From Fibrobacteraceae bacterium (lineage in GTDB: Bacteria > Fibrobacterota > Fibrobacteria > Fibrobacterales > Fibrobacteraceae), in the NCBI GenBank assembly GCA_017625775.1, contig JAGAKE010000009.1, forward strand, positions 1-55,607: a stretch of DNA of 55,607 nt. The letters are read 5' to 3'. The notes under the pieces are model-generated. The model had not been told where the DNA came from, did no database searches, and was given only the letters and a program-made list of their open reading frames with translations. Positions within the stretch are counted from its first letter, which is position 1; each line of letters begins with the position of its first letter. Positions 34,959 to 45,682 of this stretch are shown piece after piece. Position numbers and translations under genes: made by a program.

Positions 34959-35180
34959 ATGAGCCGCATTTGTGAAGTTACCGGTAAAGCCGGTCTTGTG
35001 GGAAACATGGTTTCTCACTCTAACCGCAAGAAGTTGATGAAGCAGTTGCCGAACCTTCAGAAGAAGCGTTTTTACATTCCTGAAGAAGACCGTTGGGTTA
35101 CTCTTCGCGTTAGTGCTGCCGGAATCCGCGAAATTTCTAAGCGTGGAATTCAGGCTGTAGCTCGCGATCTCGGTAAATAG
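34959..35180 (+). CDS. rpmB: 50S ribosomal protein L28 (bL28)
   Basis: 73 residues from MSRICEVTGKAGLVGNMVSH. GGAG seven bases upstream fixes the start; the in-frame extension further upstream runs through the promoter. The sequence continues with SNRKKLMKQLPNLQKKRFYI and ISKRGIQAVARDL, a complete bL28. Codon use is clearly more G+C-rich than in the neighbours, as expected for a highly expressed gene. A strong terminator follows. Confidence 0.96.
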   Translation: MSRICEVTGKAGLVGNMVSHSNRKKLMKQLPNLQKKRFYIPEEDRWVTLRVSAAGIREISKRGIQAVARDLGK

Positions 35181-35202
35181 TTCTTTAGATACTATCTTTT
35201 CT

Positions 35203-35230
35203 AAAAGCCGCCCGAAGGGCGGCTTTTGGT
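35203..35230 (+). terminator. Terminator of rpmB
   Basis: Stem AAAAGCCGCCC (35203-35213), loop GAA, GGGCGGCTTTT (35217-35227). Confidence 0.92.
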
Positions 35231-35239
35231 GTTTTCAAA

Positions 35240-35270
35240 AAAAAGAGAAGAATAAAACTCTTCTCTTTTT
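35240..35270. terminator. Terminator between rpmB and the nitroreductase gene
   Basis: 12-bp perfect A/G-rich stem (35240-35251 with 35259-35270), 7-base loop, A-run and T-run at the ends. It most likely ends the minus-strand nitroreductase transcript, which stops 10 bases away. Confidence 0.7.
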
Positions 35271-35280
35271 CTTTTTTATT

Positions 35281-35796
35281 CTACCGAATAAATTTCACAA
35301 CGCCTTGGCGTTCGTGAATTTTTCCTTCAGCTTTTGGATACCCAAGTGCAGCTAAACCATAAACAATGTGATCTTCTGGAATCCCGATTTTTGAAAGAAT
35401 CGGCCGAATTTTTTCATTATCACAAATTCCACATAATTGATTAATCCAAACAGACCCTATTCCTAGAGAATGAGCCGAAAGGAAAATGTTCTGCAAAGCA
35501 CAAGCATTATCGTCTCTGCCCCAAGCGCTATCTTGCTTATTTGAAGGAATAATCAAAGCCTGCGGTTTATAAAAACAATACCCTTCACGGTCTAGAACTT
35601 CTGCAATAGCATTTGCTAGTTCTTTTATAATTTCTTGATTTGTTAAAACTGTAAATTGCCAAGTTTGACGATTCATTCCACTAGGGGCGTGACGAGCCGC
35701 TTCAACAATAAGTTCTAAATCGCTTTCTTTAAGAGGTTCTTCTGTAAAAGACCGAATACTTCTTCTTGAAAGAATGTTTTCAATGACTGGATTCAT
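35281..35796 (-). CDS. Nitroreductase-family FMN oxidoreductase
   Basis: 171 residues. The start ILSRRSIRSFTEEPLKESDL, then AARHAPSGMNRQTWQF (FMN binding) and LSAHSLGIGSVWINQL, then LAALGYPKAEGK, match the nitroreductase fold, short form. It reduces nitro compounds or related substrates with NAD(P)H; the natural substrate is unknown. GGAG precedes the ATG by five bases. It is single-gene and divergent from recC. Confidence 0.9.
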   Translation of the reverse strand: MNPVIENILSRRSIRSFTEEPLKESDLELIVEAARHAPSGMNRQTWQFTVLTNQEIIKELANAIAEVLDREGYCFYKPQALIIPSNKQDSAWGRDDNACALQNIFLSAHSLGIGSVWINQLCGICDNEKIRPILSKIGIPEDHIVYGLAALGYPKAEGKIHERQGVVKFIR

Positions 35797-36000
35797 ACAA
35801 ACTCCGTTTTTGATTTAATATAAGTTCAATTTTAATGTTTTCAAAGGCAAATAATCAATAAAAAACACTTTTTCTAATTACTCTATTCCCAAAACAACGT
35901 GATGTGACAATGTTTGACACTCTTACATATTATATTATTCCTAGGAAATAAAAATATGCTTTTATAATCTCTTTCTTTTCAAATTATATATAATACTATT

Positions 36001-39000
36001 ATGCTATACTTAAAATTCGCCCTAGATTTTGAGACTCTCGCAAATAAAATGATAGAAAAAATTTGTGAGGTTTGGAAAACACCTTTTGAAGCCCCAATTG
36101 TAATTTTTCCCGATCCAAAATTAGAACAATGGTTTCGTTTGCGTTGGATTCAGAAAAAAGGCGCTCTTGCGAATTTAAATAAAAGTACTATAGATTGCTT
36201 TTTATTTGATATTTTAGTGGGAAATAATGATTCTCAAAAAAAACTGACGGCCGATATGGTTAGAAATGTGATTCTAGCCTATTTAACTTCTGAAGACGAA
36301 AATGGGAAAAATTTTGAAAAACTTGCTCCAGAAGTCACACGCTATCTTACGAATGAAAATGGGAAATTAGACGACAATCGCCTTTTTGATTTTGCTAGCA
36401 AAATGGCTTCTTTGTTCTTAGAATATGAAACTAGTCGGCCAAGCGGTTTTATAGAAAATAAGCAGGGAATTTTGGATTGCTGGAAAGACGGAGCAATGCG
36501 GACATTTTTTTCAGAAAAAAATAGTGATATTAAAATTCGAGAAGAATGGCAACAAAAACTTTATGCCGCTATATTCCATCGTAATCAAAACGAAAAATCC
36601 TTGCTAAGTTCTGTATTTGAAAACGAAGCCAAACGCACAAAAGAGAATAAAGAATTTTTAACGATTCCTTATTTATTCAATAGTTTAACTTCCACAGAAA
36701 ATGGGAAAAAATTTTACCTCGATAAATTAAGTAAAAGTAGCGACGGCAATCCACTTCCTGTATTTATTTTTGGACTCGCTGGAATGGGGCAATTCTACCG
36801 CGTTATTTTGCAAGAATATGCAAAAAATTATGATGTGTATGCTTACATTCAAAACCCTTGTATGGAATTTTGGGAAGATGCAAAAGAAACAAAAAAAACG
36901 ATTAACTGGATCGTAAAAAATGGGAAATGGGAATCAAAAAATGAAGATATTAAATCAAGATTAAAAATTTCAGAAAACGAACAAATTAAAGATAATGATG
37001 GAGAATTAATTACAGACCTTGAAGACATTCAAGAAAAACACTCCGAAGAAAATACTCTTTTGGCAAACTGGGGGCGAGCTGGGCGTGATAACATAAAACT
37101 TTGGTGTCAATCTACTGATTATGATTTTGAGTTTATCACTCCAAACGAAAATAATTTCAAAAATACTTCATCAAATTCTCTTTTGCATAAAGTTCAATAT
37201 TCCATTTCTCACAGAAAAAATTTAGGTAATACTTTAAAAGATTGTTTAGAAGACGATTCTTTGAATGTTGCGGGCGCACCGACTAAAATCAGAGAAATAG
37301 AACACCTTTATTCTAATATCTGCAAGCTTTTAAAAAACGGCGCAAGAATAGAAGATATTTTAGTAGTTTCTCCTTGTTTAGATGAATACCGCACAGCGAT
37401 AAAAATGGTTTTTGACCAAAAGACAGACAAGAATAAATTTCATATTCCTTTTACAATTATTGATTCTCCAGCCAATAATTCTCTTACAGAAAATACATTA
37501 CAAAACTTATTTTCCATTCTAAAACAAAAAAGCATCACTCGGCCAGATTTTTTTGCCCTCGTTCGAAACCCTATTGTGCAAGCAGTTCGCCAAATAAAAA
37601 AAGAAGAAGTAGATACTTGGCAAAATTGGATTGTTGAAACAAATACTTTCCGGAACCGCCCTGGGGAAAATGGAAAAAATGATTGGAGTTATATAATTCA
37701 CAGATTATTGCTCGCTCAAATGAGTTTAAATGATTCCAAAATTGAAGAAAATATTATTCGACCTTTTTCTGATATAGCCACTTCAGATAAAGATTCTCTT
37801 TGTAAATTTATAGAATGTGTTGAAGATCTTGAAAAATGGATTGAATTCGGAAAAAAAGATATTACTCAACTAGAACTTTTAAGTGAACATCTTGATAAAT
37901 GGATTGCAATACCCCAAAGTTCAGAAAATCTCAAAAGCGAAACGATTGTGTATAAAAACATCGCCGAGGGAATTAATAGTCTTCACACTCAATTTGATGC
38001 GAAAGCGGAAAATATTTCGTTAAAAATAGCAGAACAAACCTTATTGCAAGCAGCACAAGGAACTGAATATAGTTGCGGAAACTTGTTTATTAATGGCATT
38101 ACCTTTATGAAATTTGCTCCTAACCGCATTATTCCAGCGAAACATTTATTCTTCATTGGAGCAGGAGCTGTTTCATTTCCAGGTTCTAAACAACATCAAA
38201 CGTTAGATTTGAGAAAATCTTGTTACCCATGGCCTGGCGACGAATCTCCTATTACGAAAAACCGCTATGCCTTTCTTTGCCAATTAATAAACACAAGTGA
38301 AAGTTTCCATTTAAGTTATGTTAATTTAGACGCCAAAAAAGATGCTGAATTATTTCCTTCTTCTGTAATCAATGATTTAAAGAATTTCATTGAAGAAAAT
38401 ACAAATGAATTTAAGTGGAAAGAAATATCTGTTCCTTTAGATGAAAAACGCGATTTTACAGATTTATGGAGCGCAAAAAGCTTAAGAAATAAAATTGCGT
38501 ATGAAAAATTACTCCAGCAAAATGATAAGGAAAATCAAGAAATTCAAACGAATAATGAAAATTTTCTTGAAAATAATTCTACGGAACATGTTGTTTCTGC
38601 AAAATACCCAGAACGCATTGCCATTCATTCATTAGCAAATTATCTTAAAAATCCATTTCTGTTTCATGTAAAAGAAATTCTTATGAAAGGAGATGAAGAA
38701 AATGTAGAAAAGGAAGTATTTGAACCCATTTGCTACAATCATTTAGATGCAAGCATTATTCTGAAAAGAATGCTTGTCGATGAAATTTCTGGCAATGAGA
38801 ATTATCTTGAAGAACTTGAAAATGAGCTAAAACGAAATGGAACATTACCTGATGGTGAATTTGGCAAAAACCAACTAAAAGAAATTAACGCCAAAAAAGA
38901 AGTTATTCTTGAAAAATTAAAAAAAGAAGATGGACTTTTAGAAAGCCTTAAAACGAAGTGGAGTTTTGAACAAAAAATACAAGATTTACAAATTCCGCGT

Positions 39001-39603
39001 CCAGATGGCTCCTTTTGGTTTTTATCAGGGAAATTATGCTGGTGTAATCATCACGAAAATTCAAAAATCACTCATCTGATTGATATTCACTCTTCTGATA
39101 AAGAGACTTCTTTTGATAAATACATGCCACCTTATATTAGCGCACTTGCTATTATAGCAAGTAAAGAAGATTCAACATTCAATAATGAAAAACAAAAAAT
39201 TGATATTTCAATATTTTCTTGCAACTCTAAAGAAAAAGTAAAAATCTCTGTAGAAATGACCCCGTCTGAATCAAGGGAAAAGCTTAATGAAATTTATTCT
39301 AGTGCCTACGGCGATGAAAATAGCCCGCCTTTTAACAAATTAGTTCCCGCTACTTTGTTAGATAGCGATAAAGTCAAGAATATTTTCTCTTATATTGAAG
39401 AAGTCAAAAAATTACAAGAATGGGATTTTTTTGATAAAAAGGTTCTTTTTGACTTATACGAAGATGCAGGCTTTTCAAAAGAATCATTTAATTCTGCGGA
39501 TGACTCTGAATGGAAAATGGCTGAAAAGAAAATGAAAGATCTTATTATGATCCCAATTCCAAAATCAGAAAAATCATCTAATTCTAAAAAAGGTATAAAA
39601 TAA
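36001..39603 (+). CDS. recC: Exodeoxyribonuclease V gamma subunit (RecC-like)
   Basis: 1200 residues, close to RecC length. The start ANKMIEKICEVWKTPFEAPI, then VIFPDPKLEQWFRLRWIQKKG and DCFLFDIL, corresponds to the RecC helicase-like domain 1. PVFIFGLAGMGQFYRVILQEYAK and SILKQKSITRPDFFALVRNP are typical further in. No Walker A is seen, as expected for RecC, which recognises Chi. The C-terminal nuclease-like fold is diverged. It opens recC-recB-recD; recB starts nine bases after its stop. The DNA is very AT-rich, and residues are dominated by Lys, Asn, Glu and Ile. Confidence 0.88.
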   Translation: MLYLKFALDFETLANKMIEKICEVWKTPFEAPIVIFPDPKLEQWFRLRWIQKKGALANLNKSTIDCFLFDILVGNNDSQKKLTADMVRNVILAYLTSEDENGKNFEKLAPEVTRYLTNENGKLDDNRLFDFASKMASLFLEYETSRPSGFIENKQGILDCWKDGAMRTFFSEKNSDIKIREEWQQKLYAAIFHRNQNEKSLLSSVFENEAKRTKENKEFLTIPYLFNSLTSTENGKKFYLDKLSKSSDGNPLPVFIFGLAGMGQFYRVILQEYAKNYDVYAYIQNPCMEFWEDAKETKKTINWIVKNGKWESKNEDIKSRLKISENEQIKDNDGELITDLEDIQEKHSEENTLLANWGRAGRDNIKLWCQSTDYDFEFITPNENNFKNTSSNSLLHKVQYSISHRKNLGNTLKDCLEDDSLNVAGAPTKIREIEHLYSNICKLLKNGARIEDILVVSPCLDEYRTAIKMVFDQKTDKNKFHIPFTIIDSPANNSLTENTLQNLFSILKQKSITRPDFFALVRNPIVQAVRQIKKEEVDTWQNWIVETNTFRNRPGENGKNDWSYIIHRLLLAQMSLNDSKIEENIIRPFSDIATSDKDSLCKFIECVEDLEKWIEFGKKDITQLELLSEHLDKWIAIPQSSENLKSETIVYKNIAEGINSLHTQFDAKAENISLKIAEQTLLQAAQGTEYSCGNLFINGITFMKFAPNRIIPAKHLFFIGAGAVSFPGSKQHQTLDLRKSCYPWPGDESPITKNRYAFLCQLINTSESFHLSYVNLDAKKDAELFPSSVINDLKNFIEENTNEFKWKEISVPLDEKRDFTDLWSAKSLRNKIAYEKLLQQNDKENQEIQTNNENFLENNSTEHVVSAKYPERIAIHSLANYLKNPFLFHVKEILMKGDEENVEKEVFEPICYNHLDASIILKRMLVDEISGNENYLEELENELKRNGTLPDGEFGKNQLKEINAKKEVILEKLKKEDGLLESLKTKWSFEQKIQDLQIPRPDGSFWFLSGKLCWCNHHENSKITHLIDIHSSDKETSFDKYMPPYISALAIIASKEDSTFNNEKQKIDISIFSCNSKEKVKISVEMTPSESREKLNEIYSSAYGDENSPPFNKLVPATLLDSDKVKNIFSYIEEVKKLQEWDFFDKKVLFDLYEDAGFSKESFNSADDSEWKMAEKKMKDLIMIPIPKSEKSSNSKKGIK

Positions 39604-39612
39604 GGTTATATT

Positions 39613-42600
39613 ATGGCAAACGATGAATTTGATATAACAAAATTTAAAGCGAACAAAAGCCTTTTCATTGAAGCTTCCGCGGGCACAGGAAAAACTTATA
39701 CCATTCAATTAATGGTTGCAAAAATGATTGCGATGGGAACGCCTCTAAAAAAAATCTTAATCGTTACCTATACAGAAAAAGCAGCCGGAGAATTAAAAGA
39801 CCGTATTCGAAAAAAAATAGATGAAGTGCTAAAAACAAGAAAAATAGAAGAGAAGCTAGAAGAATTAACAAACGAGCAACTTGATTTATTTTACAAAGCA
39901 TATAAAGATGTAGATAATGCTGCCATTTTTACCATTCATTCATTTTGTCAAAAAGCTCTAAAAGAAAATGCTTATGATGCAGGGAAAGCTTTTGATTCTA
40001 GCAAGATTGATGATAGTTGCGTTGAGGAACTTATCGATGAATGGATTCGAGATAAATGGAGTTCTGATGAAGATTTTATTTCCATTTTAAAAAATGGAAA
40101 CAAAACCAGCTCTACCATTAAAACCATAAAAGAATTGTTCATCAAATCGATTAACTTGTACAAAGGCCAAGGGAGCGATGGAAATGAAATTATTTTCTTA
40201 GATGAATTTAAAATGTCCGAATTCAAAATAGCAGAAAATTCAGTTTCTTTTGAAACCTTGAAAAATTTTGCAGCAGCTAATAATTTTGAAGAACTTAAGC
40301 AAGAAGAATGTGTAAAAAGTGCCCTCAATATACTTGAAAAAAATGAAAGCAGTGCTTTTACTAAATCTAAAAAGACTGCTGATTTTATTAATGAAATTCG
40401 TTCTTGGAAAAAAGGAAGTAGCTTATTTAATGGTAGTGTCTATAGAGAACCTTCTGTGAAGAGTAACGCTTCAAATGAAGTATATAATGCTTTTTTGTTT
40501 TTTAAAGATTTAAAAGATAGACTCAACAACATTGATGAATTTATTCTAAATATTTTTCTGACAAAAAACATCCCTGATTTATTCAATGCATGGCAACAAA
40601 GAAAAGCGGAAAGAAAACAACAATCATTTAATGATATGATTCTTTCTGTACATCAAGCCGTTACTGCAAAGACCTTATTATTATCACGATTACGCGCTCA
40701 ATATAAATTCGCCATAATTGATGAATTTCAAGACACAAACCAGCTACAATGGGATATTTTCCGCACCGTCTTTTTAGAAAATGAAGAAAACGGCAATCAT
40801 ATTTTTGTAGTTGGTGACCCCAAGCAATCTATTTATCGTTTCCAGGGAACTGATGTAAATGTTTATACAAAAGCAACTCAAGAAATAGGAAAGAAAACCA
40901 TTCTCTGTCATAATTATCGATCAACAGTGGGAATTATAAAAGCTTCCAATGAATTATTTTCTGGTGATTTTTTTAAACCCAATAATGACGGAACTCAAAT
41001 TTCAGAAACATCTGCTGAAAACTCACCAAAACTCATTGAATTTACACCTTCAAACTCACCAGACAAAGAAAAGGCCGAACCTGAAATCAATGGAAGTCAA
41101 ACAAAAGGTTTCTGGTTAAGCGAAAAAAATATGGAGCCAGAAACTTATGCGGCCTCGGTTGTTGCTCAAATTGTTGATTGGTGTTCTTTTGAAAATGAAA
41201 AAACTAGACTCCAGATTTTCGATAAGGATTTTGGAAAACCTGGACATGAAAACAAACTTCGCAATGTAACATTCAAAGATTTTGCTATTCTCGCTAAATC
41301 TAGAAATGAAATGGAAATTATCGAAAAGCAGATGCGTTTGGCTGGCATTCCTTACACTCGTTATAAGGAAGCTAATTTGTTTAGAAGTCGAGAATGTGCC
41401 GAATGGATTTCTTTATTCCATGCTATAAATGCGCCTGATTTTTCATCTTGGAATAGACGCATTTTAAACGAAGTTCTCATCACCGATTTTTTCAGAGAAA
41501 AAACTCTTTCTACTGAACTTCAAAATTGCGAAAGCGACGAATTAGATAATCCTAATCATCCTAAGCGAATGCAAATTGCTTCGTGGAGAAAGCTAGCACT
41601 AAATTTCCGCTATGCAGAAATGCTTGAAAAAATTTATCAAGATACAGAAGTTGAAAAAAGATTGATGAGCATTGAAAAACTACAATGCATTGCTCGTTTG
41701 CGACAAATTGGAAACTATGCCATTGATTATCTCTACAACCATAAATGTTCCCTTGAAGACCTCATTCGACATTTAGAAGGACTTGCTCGTTATGAAGAAA
41801 ATACCGACGACGAAAATGGTGATTTGGTAGAAAAAAGTACTGATTTTAATGCAGTGCAAGTAATTACCATTCATTCTTCAAAAGGCCTTGAATTTCCTAT
41901 AGTTATTTCCGTAGCAGGATTTAAAAAGCCAAAATCATCAAACAAGCCATACATTTACCACCAAGAAGATTCCATTCATCTGGGTTTTAGCGAGGAAGCA
42001 AAAAAGATTGCAGAAAAAGAAGAAATGGAAGAATGGAAACGCTTATTTTATGTTGCATTCACTCGTGCTTCTTCTATAATGGTTATTCCTCAATATTGTA
42101 ATTGGTATAAGACTAGTGGAGAAAAAAGTAGTTCTTTCAAACATCTTTATTTTTTGATAGACTCTTTAAATAATTTTAAAGGGGTTCATGAAACTCTTTC
42201 AGAAAATAGTTCTTGGTTAAATAACCCCAAAAAAATAAAGCAACAGGTTCAAAAAATTTTACGGCAACAAAATTCAGAAATTTCTTTAAGTGATGAAAAA
42301 ATAGTTGAAGAAGAAAATAAATTAAAAGAAAGAATGGAGACTTTACAAAAGGAACTTAAAAGCAAATCAATATTACAACATTCCTATTCTTCTCTCGCTG
42401 GAATCACAGATTCAACGATTACAGAAGCAGACCATAGTCGCACAGAAAAAGAGGGAGTTTCTAATTCACCCAATGTATGGATTACAACATCAAAAAAACA
42501 AAATAAATTAGATGAAAATGTAATCTTCAACCAAAAAGAAGAAGACTCATCAGAAGAAGTTTTTCATATTTCACCAGAAGAAGAAAACTACCCTCGCGGT

Positions 42601-43371
42601 GCAAAAGTCGGAAATGCCTTGCATAGCATTTTAGAACAAACATCTTTTAAAAAATTTGGAACGTCTTTTAAAACTTTGAATGAAGCGCTTCATAAAAATG
42701 AAGGTGAATATCTCAATGAAATTAAAAACCTGATTGAAAAGGAATTCAATGCAGTAGCGCTTCCCATTTCTAAAAATCAATCTTGGATGGGAATCACAAT
42801 TCGTTACCTTTGGAATACACTAAATGCAAAACTTCCTTCAATCGCAGGAAACCAATTTATTGACGAAGAATCATTCCGCTTAATAGACCTTTCTGACTCA
42901 GATTGCAAATCAGAAATTCAATTTGGTTTAAATGCTGAAGACAAGGAAACAAGCCAATTTTTGCATTACATTTGTAAAGGCTTTATTGATTTACTTTTCG
43001 TTCGAAAAGATAATAACGGCAATCTTCGCTATTCTATTTTGGACTGGAAATCAGATGTACTTGAAAATTATAAGTCTTGTACTTTAAAGGAAAAAGTAGA
43101 TGAAGATTATTCTATTCAAAGAGTGCTTTACAGCTATTGCTTGATTCAATGGCTTAAACAATTCTACGGAAAAGAAACGCCTTGTTCTGCGGGGCTTAAT
43201 GAACAAGAAATTTTTGAGAAACATTTCGGCGGTATTTATTACGCTTTCTTACGAGGAACTGATGGAAATACAGAAAGTGGAATTTACGCTCAAACATGGA
43301 AAGATTACGCCACGCTTGAAAAGGCCTATCAAGAACTAAAAGCATTGATGGAAAAAGAAGGAGAAATTTAA
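39613..43371 (+). CDS. recB: Exodeoxyribonuclease V beta subunit (RecB)
   Basis: 1252 residues. UvrD-type helicase motifs: Walker A ASAGTGKT (21-28), TYTEKAAGELKDR (Ia), FAIIDEFQDTNQLQWDIF (II), GDPKQSIYRFQGTDV (III), ITIHSSKGLEFPIVI (V) and RLFYVAFTRA (VI). The C-terminal RecB nuclease domain has ILDWKSD with Asp 1144 and Lys 1146, preceded by GNALHSILE. It unwinds DNA 3' to 5' and cuts it in RecBCD repair and degradation of foreign linear DNA. It lies between recC and recD with spacings of 9 and 1 bases. Confidence 0.94.
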   Translation: MANDEFDITKFKANKSLFIEASAGTGKTYTIQLMVAKMIAMGTPLKKILIVTYTEKAAGELKDRIRKKIDEVLKTRKIEEKLEELTNEQLDLFYKAYKDVDNAAIFTIHSFCQKALKENAYDAGKAFDSSKIDDSCVEELIDEWIRDKWSSDEDFISILKNGNKTSSTIKTIKELFIKSINLYKGQGSDGNEIIFLDEFKMSEFKIAENSVSFETLKNFAAANNFEELKQEECVKSALNILEKNESSAFTKSKKTADFINEIRSWKKGSSLFNGSVYREPSVKSNASNEVYNAFLFFKDLKDRLNNIDEFILNIFLTKNIPDLFNAWQQRKAERKQQSFNDMILSVHQAVTAKTLLLSRLRAQYKFAIIDEFQDTNQLQWDIFRTVFLENEENGNHIFVVGDPKQSIYRFQGTDVNVYTKATQEIGKKTILCHNYRSTVGIIKASNELFSGDFFKPNNDGTQISETSAENSPKLIEFTPSNSPDKEKAEPEINGSQTKGFWLSEKNMEPETYAASVVAQIVDWCSFENEKTRLQIFDKDFGKPGHENKLRNVTFKDFAILAKSRNEMEIIEKQMRLAGIPYTRYKEANLFRSRECAEWISLFHAINAPDFSSWNRRILNEVLITDFFREKTLSTELQNCESDELDNPNHPKRMQIASWRKLALNFRYAEMLEKIYQDTEVEKRLMSIEKLQCIARLRQIGNYAIDYLYNHKCSLEDLIRHLEGLARYEENTDDENGDLVEKSTDFNAVQVITIHSSKGLEFPIVISVAGFKKPKSSNKPYIYHQEDSIHLGFSEEAKKIAEKEEMEEWKRLFYVAFTRASSIMVIPQYCNWYKTSGEKSSSFKHLYFLIDSLNNFKGVHETLSENSSWLNNPKKIKQQVQKILRQQNSEISLSDEKIVEEENKLKERMETLQKELKSKSILQHSYSSLAGITDSTITEADHSRTEKEGVSNSPNVWITTSKKQNKLDENVIFNQKEEDSSEEVFHISPEEENYPRGAKVGNALHSILEQTSFKKFGTSFKTLNEALHKNEGEYLNEIKNLIEKEFNAVALPISKNQSWMGITIRYLWNTLNAKLPSIAGNQFIDEESFRLIDLSDSDCKSEIQFGLNAEDKETSQFLHYICKGFIDLLFVRKDNNGNLRYSILDWKSDVLENYKSCTLKEKVDEDYSIQRVLYSYCLIQWLKQFYGKETPCSAGLNEQEIFEKHFGGIYYAFLRGTDGNTESGIYAQTWKDYATLEKAYQELKALMEKEGEI

Positions 43372-43372
43372 A

Positions 43373-45397
43373 ATGAAGAATTTTCAAACCATTGATATTT
43401 TTTTTGACAACTTAAAAGAAATGCGAGGAATTAACGAATTAAACAAACATCTTCTGTATTTCTTAAAAAAATTACAACCTGAACTTTCCGAAAATGCTCT
43501 AAAATTTCTTTGCATTTGTTTTTCGTTATGGGACGACGGCTATTCTTGTATTCCTCTTCAAAAGGAAATACTTATAGAAAAATGGGATGGATTGAATAAA
43601 TTGAAAATCAGTAATAACGCATTGTTTGAAAATGATTCTAAAAATTTTAATTTCGAACAAATTATTGATTGCGGAATTCAAGAACTTTTAAATAATACTT
43701 TTTCAGGGAAAATCATTGCAAGAAAAAATTTAGATGATAAAATTCTAGATGATGAAATTCTTCCTCCTTTGATTCTAGCAAATGCTGAAAATAAAAATCA
43801 TTATTTGTATATGACAAAGCATTTTAAGGCCAAAGGAATTATTGAAGATTCCATGGAACGTATTTTTAAAGGAAGAGAATCGCAAGCCGTTTCAAAAGAC
43901 GAAATAGATAAATGCATTGCAGAAACTTCAAAAATTACAAAACCATTGAAAGGGAAACCTTTCGAATTAAATAATGAGCAAGCTTTAGCAGTTGTTCGCG
44001 GACAAAAAGAAAATCTTCTGATTACAGGGGGGCCAGGAACTGGAAAAACAACTGTAGTTCTTTATATTCTATGGAATTTATTAAACTCCAATTCTGAACT
44101 TTTGAATTATTCATTTTATTTAGCGGCTCCAAGCGGAAAAGCCGCTGATCGCATGCAAGAAAGTTTGCAAAAAAATCTGAACCAAATTCGCGATGAATTT
44201 AAAGATTCAAAAAACGAAAAAGAATTTAGAATTTATAACAAATTAAGAAAATTAGAAGGTTCAACCATACATCGCTTACTAAAATATTCAAAGAATAGCA
44301 ATAACTTTTCATTTAACGCAGAAAATCAATTTCCAAAGAATTCAGTTTTCGTGATTGACGAAGCTAGTATGATTGATATTAACTTATTTGCATCGCTTCT
44401 CCAAGCAATTCCTAATGAAGCCAAATTTTTTATTTTAGGAGATCCGTACCAATTACCTTCTGTTGATGCTGGAGCCGTATTAGGTGAAATTCTAAAACAA
44501 AAATCTGAAAAAGATTTTACCGTAAAACTTGTCCATTCTAATCGTTTTACAGATGATTCGGAAATAGGAAAACTCGCAAAAAAAATTAAAGATTCTGCTG
44601 AAAATAAAGTTCCTTTTAAGTCACAAGAATTTTCTTTACACCCAGCTTTATTAAACTCACCAAATGAATTTTCGAAAAAAGAGGTTGAGTATTACACATT
44701 ACAAGAAAAAACGCATTCTAATTCAACAAACATTTCTCGAAAAGAATTAGAAAAAAATCTTGAAAAATTTTTAATATCTTGGCTTGGCGATTTTAAAAAA
44801 TTAAAAGAATTAGCCTCAAAAATTGAGCCGCATAAATTGGATATGAAGTTATGTCATGAAATTTGGAATTTATCTTTAACTCAAAGAATTTTATGCGCAG
44901 AGCGTCAAGGAATTTTTGGTGTAGAACAAATCAATCAAATGATTTGCTCGCTTTTAGAAGGCAGTTACAGAAACTCCAACTATTTCCTAGGTCAACTTTT
45001 GATGATTAATAAAAACCAAGAAATGTATAAGCTTTATAATGGTGATATGGGGATTGTAATTTATGAAAGAAATATTCCTTACATTCTTCTAAAAAAAGCC
45101 AATTTAAAATCAGAACAATCTATGCAGAATGAATTTGTAGCTTATCCATTATCACTACTTCCGACTGATTCAATAGAAAATGCTTTTGCAATTACCATTC
45201 ATAAATCACAAGGTTCTGAATACGATCACGTAACTCTATTTTTGCCTAGACAATCAGGGCATCCGCTGCTAAATAACCAAATCGTTTATACTGGTGTTAC
45301 GCGTGCAAAAAAATCAGTAAGCGTTATTGCTTCTGAAGATATTTTCAAAGAGGCTTGTGAAAGAGTTATTTCTCGAGAAACCGGGATTCAAATTTAA
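43373..45397 (+). CDS. recD: Exodeoxyribonuclease V alpha subunit (RecD)
   Basis: 674 residues. Walker A GGPGTGKTT is at 219-227, then AAPSGKAADRMQESL, ASTIHRLL-type GSTIHRLLKYS, FVIDEASMIDINLF, ILGDPYQLPSVDAGAVLGEI and near the end AFAITIHKSQGSEYDHVTLF plus YTGVTRAKKSVSV. This is a 5' to 3' SF1 helicase, the fast motor of RecBCD. The start lies one base after the recB stop. A hairpin at 45425-45460 follows. Confidence 0.94.
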   Translation: MKNFQTIDIFFDNLKEMRGINELNKHLLYFLKKLQPELSENALKFLCICFSLWDDGYSCIPLQKEILIEKWDGLNKLKISNNALFENDSKNFNFEQIIDCGIQELLNNTFSGKIIARKNLDDKILDDEILPPLILANAENKNHYLYMTKHFKAKGIIEDSMERIFKGRESQAVSKDEIDKCIAETSKITKPLKGKPFELNNEQALAVVRGQKENLLITGGPGTGKTTVVLYILWNLLNSNSELLNYSFYLAAPSGKAADRMQESLQKNLNQIRDEFKDSKNEKEFRIYNKLRKLEGSTIHRLLKYSKNSNNFSFNAENQFPKNSVFVIDEASMIDINLFASLLQAIPNEAKFFILGDPYQLPSVDAGAVLGEILKQKSEKDFTVKLVHSNRFTDDSEIGKLAKKIKDSAENKVPFKSQEFSLHPALLNSPNEFSKKEVEYYTLQEKTHSNSTNISRKELEKNLEKFLISWLGDFKKLKELASKIEPHKLDMKLCHEIWNLSLTQRILCAERQGIFGVEQINQMICSLLEGSYRNSNYFLGQLLMINKNQEMYKLYNGDMGIVIYERNIPYILLKKANLKSEQSMQNEFVAYPLSLLPTDSIENAFAITIHKSQGSEYDHVTLFLPRQSGHPLLNNQIVYTGVTRAKKSVSVIASEDIFKEACERVISRETGIQI

Positions 45398-45424
45398 TTC
45401 TTTATATTTAAAATCATGTAATTG

Positions 45425-45460
45425 CTGCACGAAATTTTATGCAAATTAAATTTCGTGCAG
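45425..45460. repeat. Hairpin downstream of recD
   Basis: Perfect 13-bp arms, CTGCACGAAATTT (45425-45437) and its complement (45448-45460), with a 10-base loop, 28 bases after the recD stop. No T-run follows, so it may protect the 3' end of the mRNA rather than terminate transcription. Confidence 0.65.
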
Positions 45461-45639
45461 TACATCTGTTGATATTACATTAAGTAAAAAATTCCTAATT
45501 CTAAAATACATTTGAAGGAATTGCATATTTAATTTCAACCGTTTATAATTTATATGTAATTCACGAAATAACATTTAGAAAATTCTTGATTTCTGCTAAA
45601 AAAGTTCTCTACTCTCTTTTTTGAGGGGGTAGCGGAAAA

Positions 45640-45682
45640 TCGCGGATTTTTATATCTGTCAAATTTTCAGAAAAATCCGCGA
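45640..45682. repeat. Long inverted repeat upstream of rfbA
   Basis: Perfect 12-bp arms TCGCGGATTTTT (45640-45651) and its complement (45671-45682) around a 19-base loop. GGGGG (near 45625) and CCCCC (near 45704) could pair outside it. It may be a leader structure, an operator or a small mobile remnant. Confidence 0.6.

Noticed and set aside
39972..40328. 118-codon open frame on the minus strand
   Set aside because: Antisense within recB, low-complexity Ser/Leu composition, no start signal.
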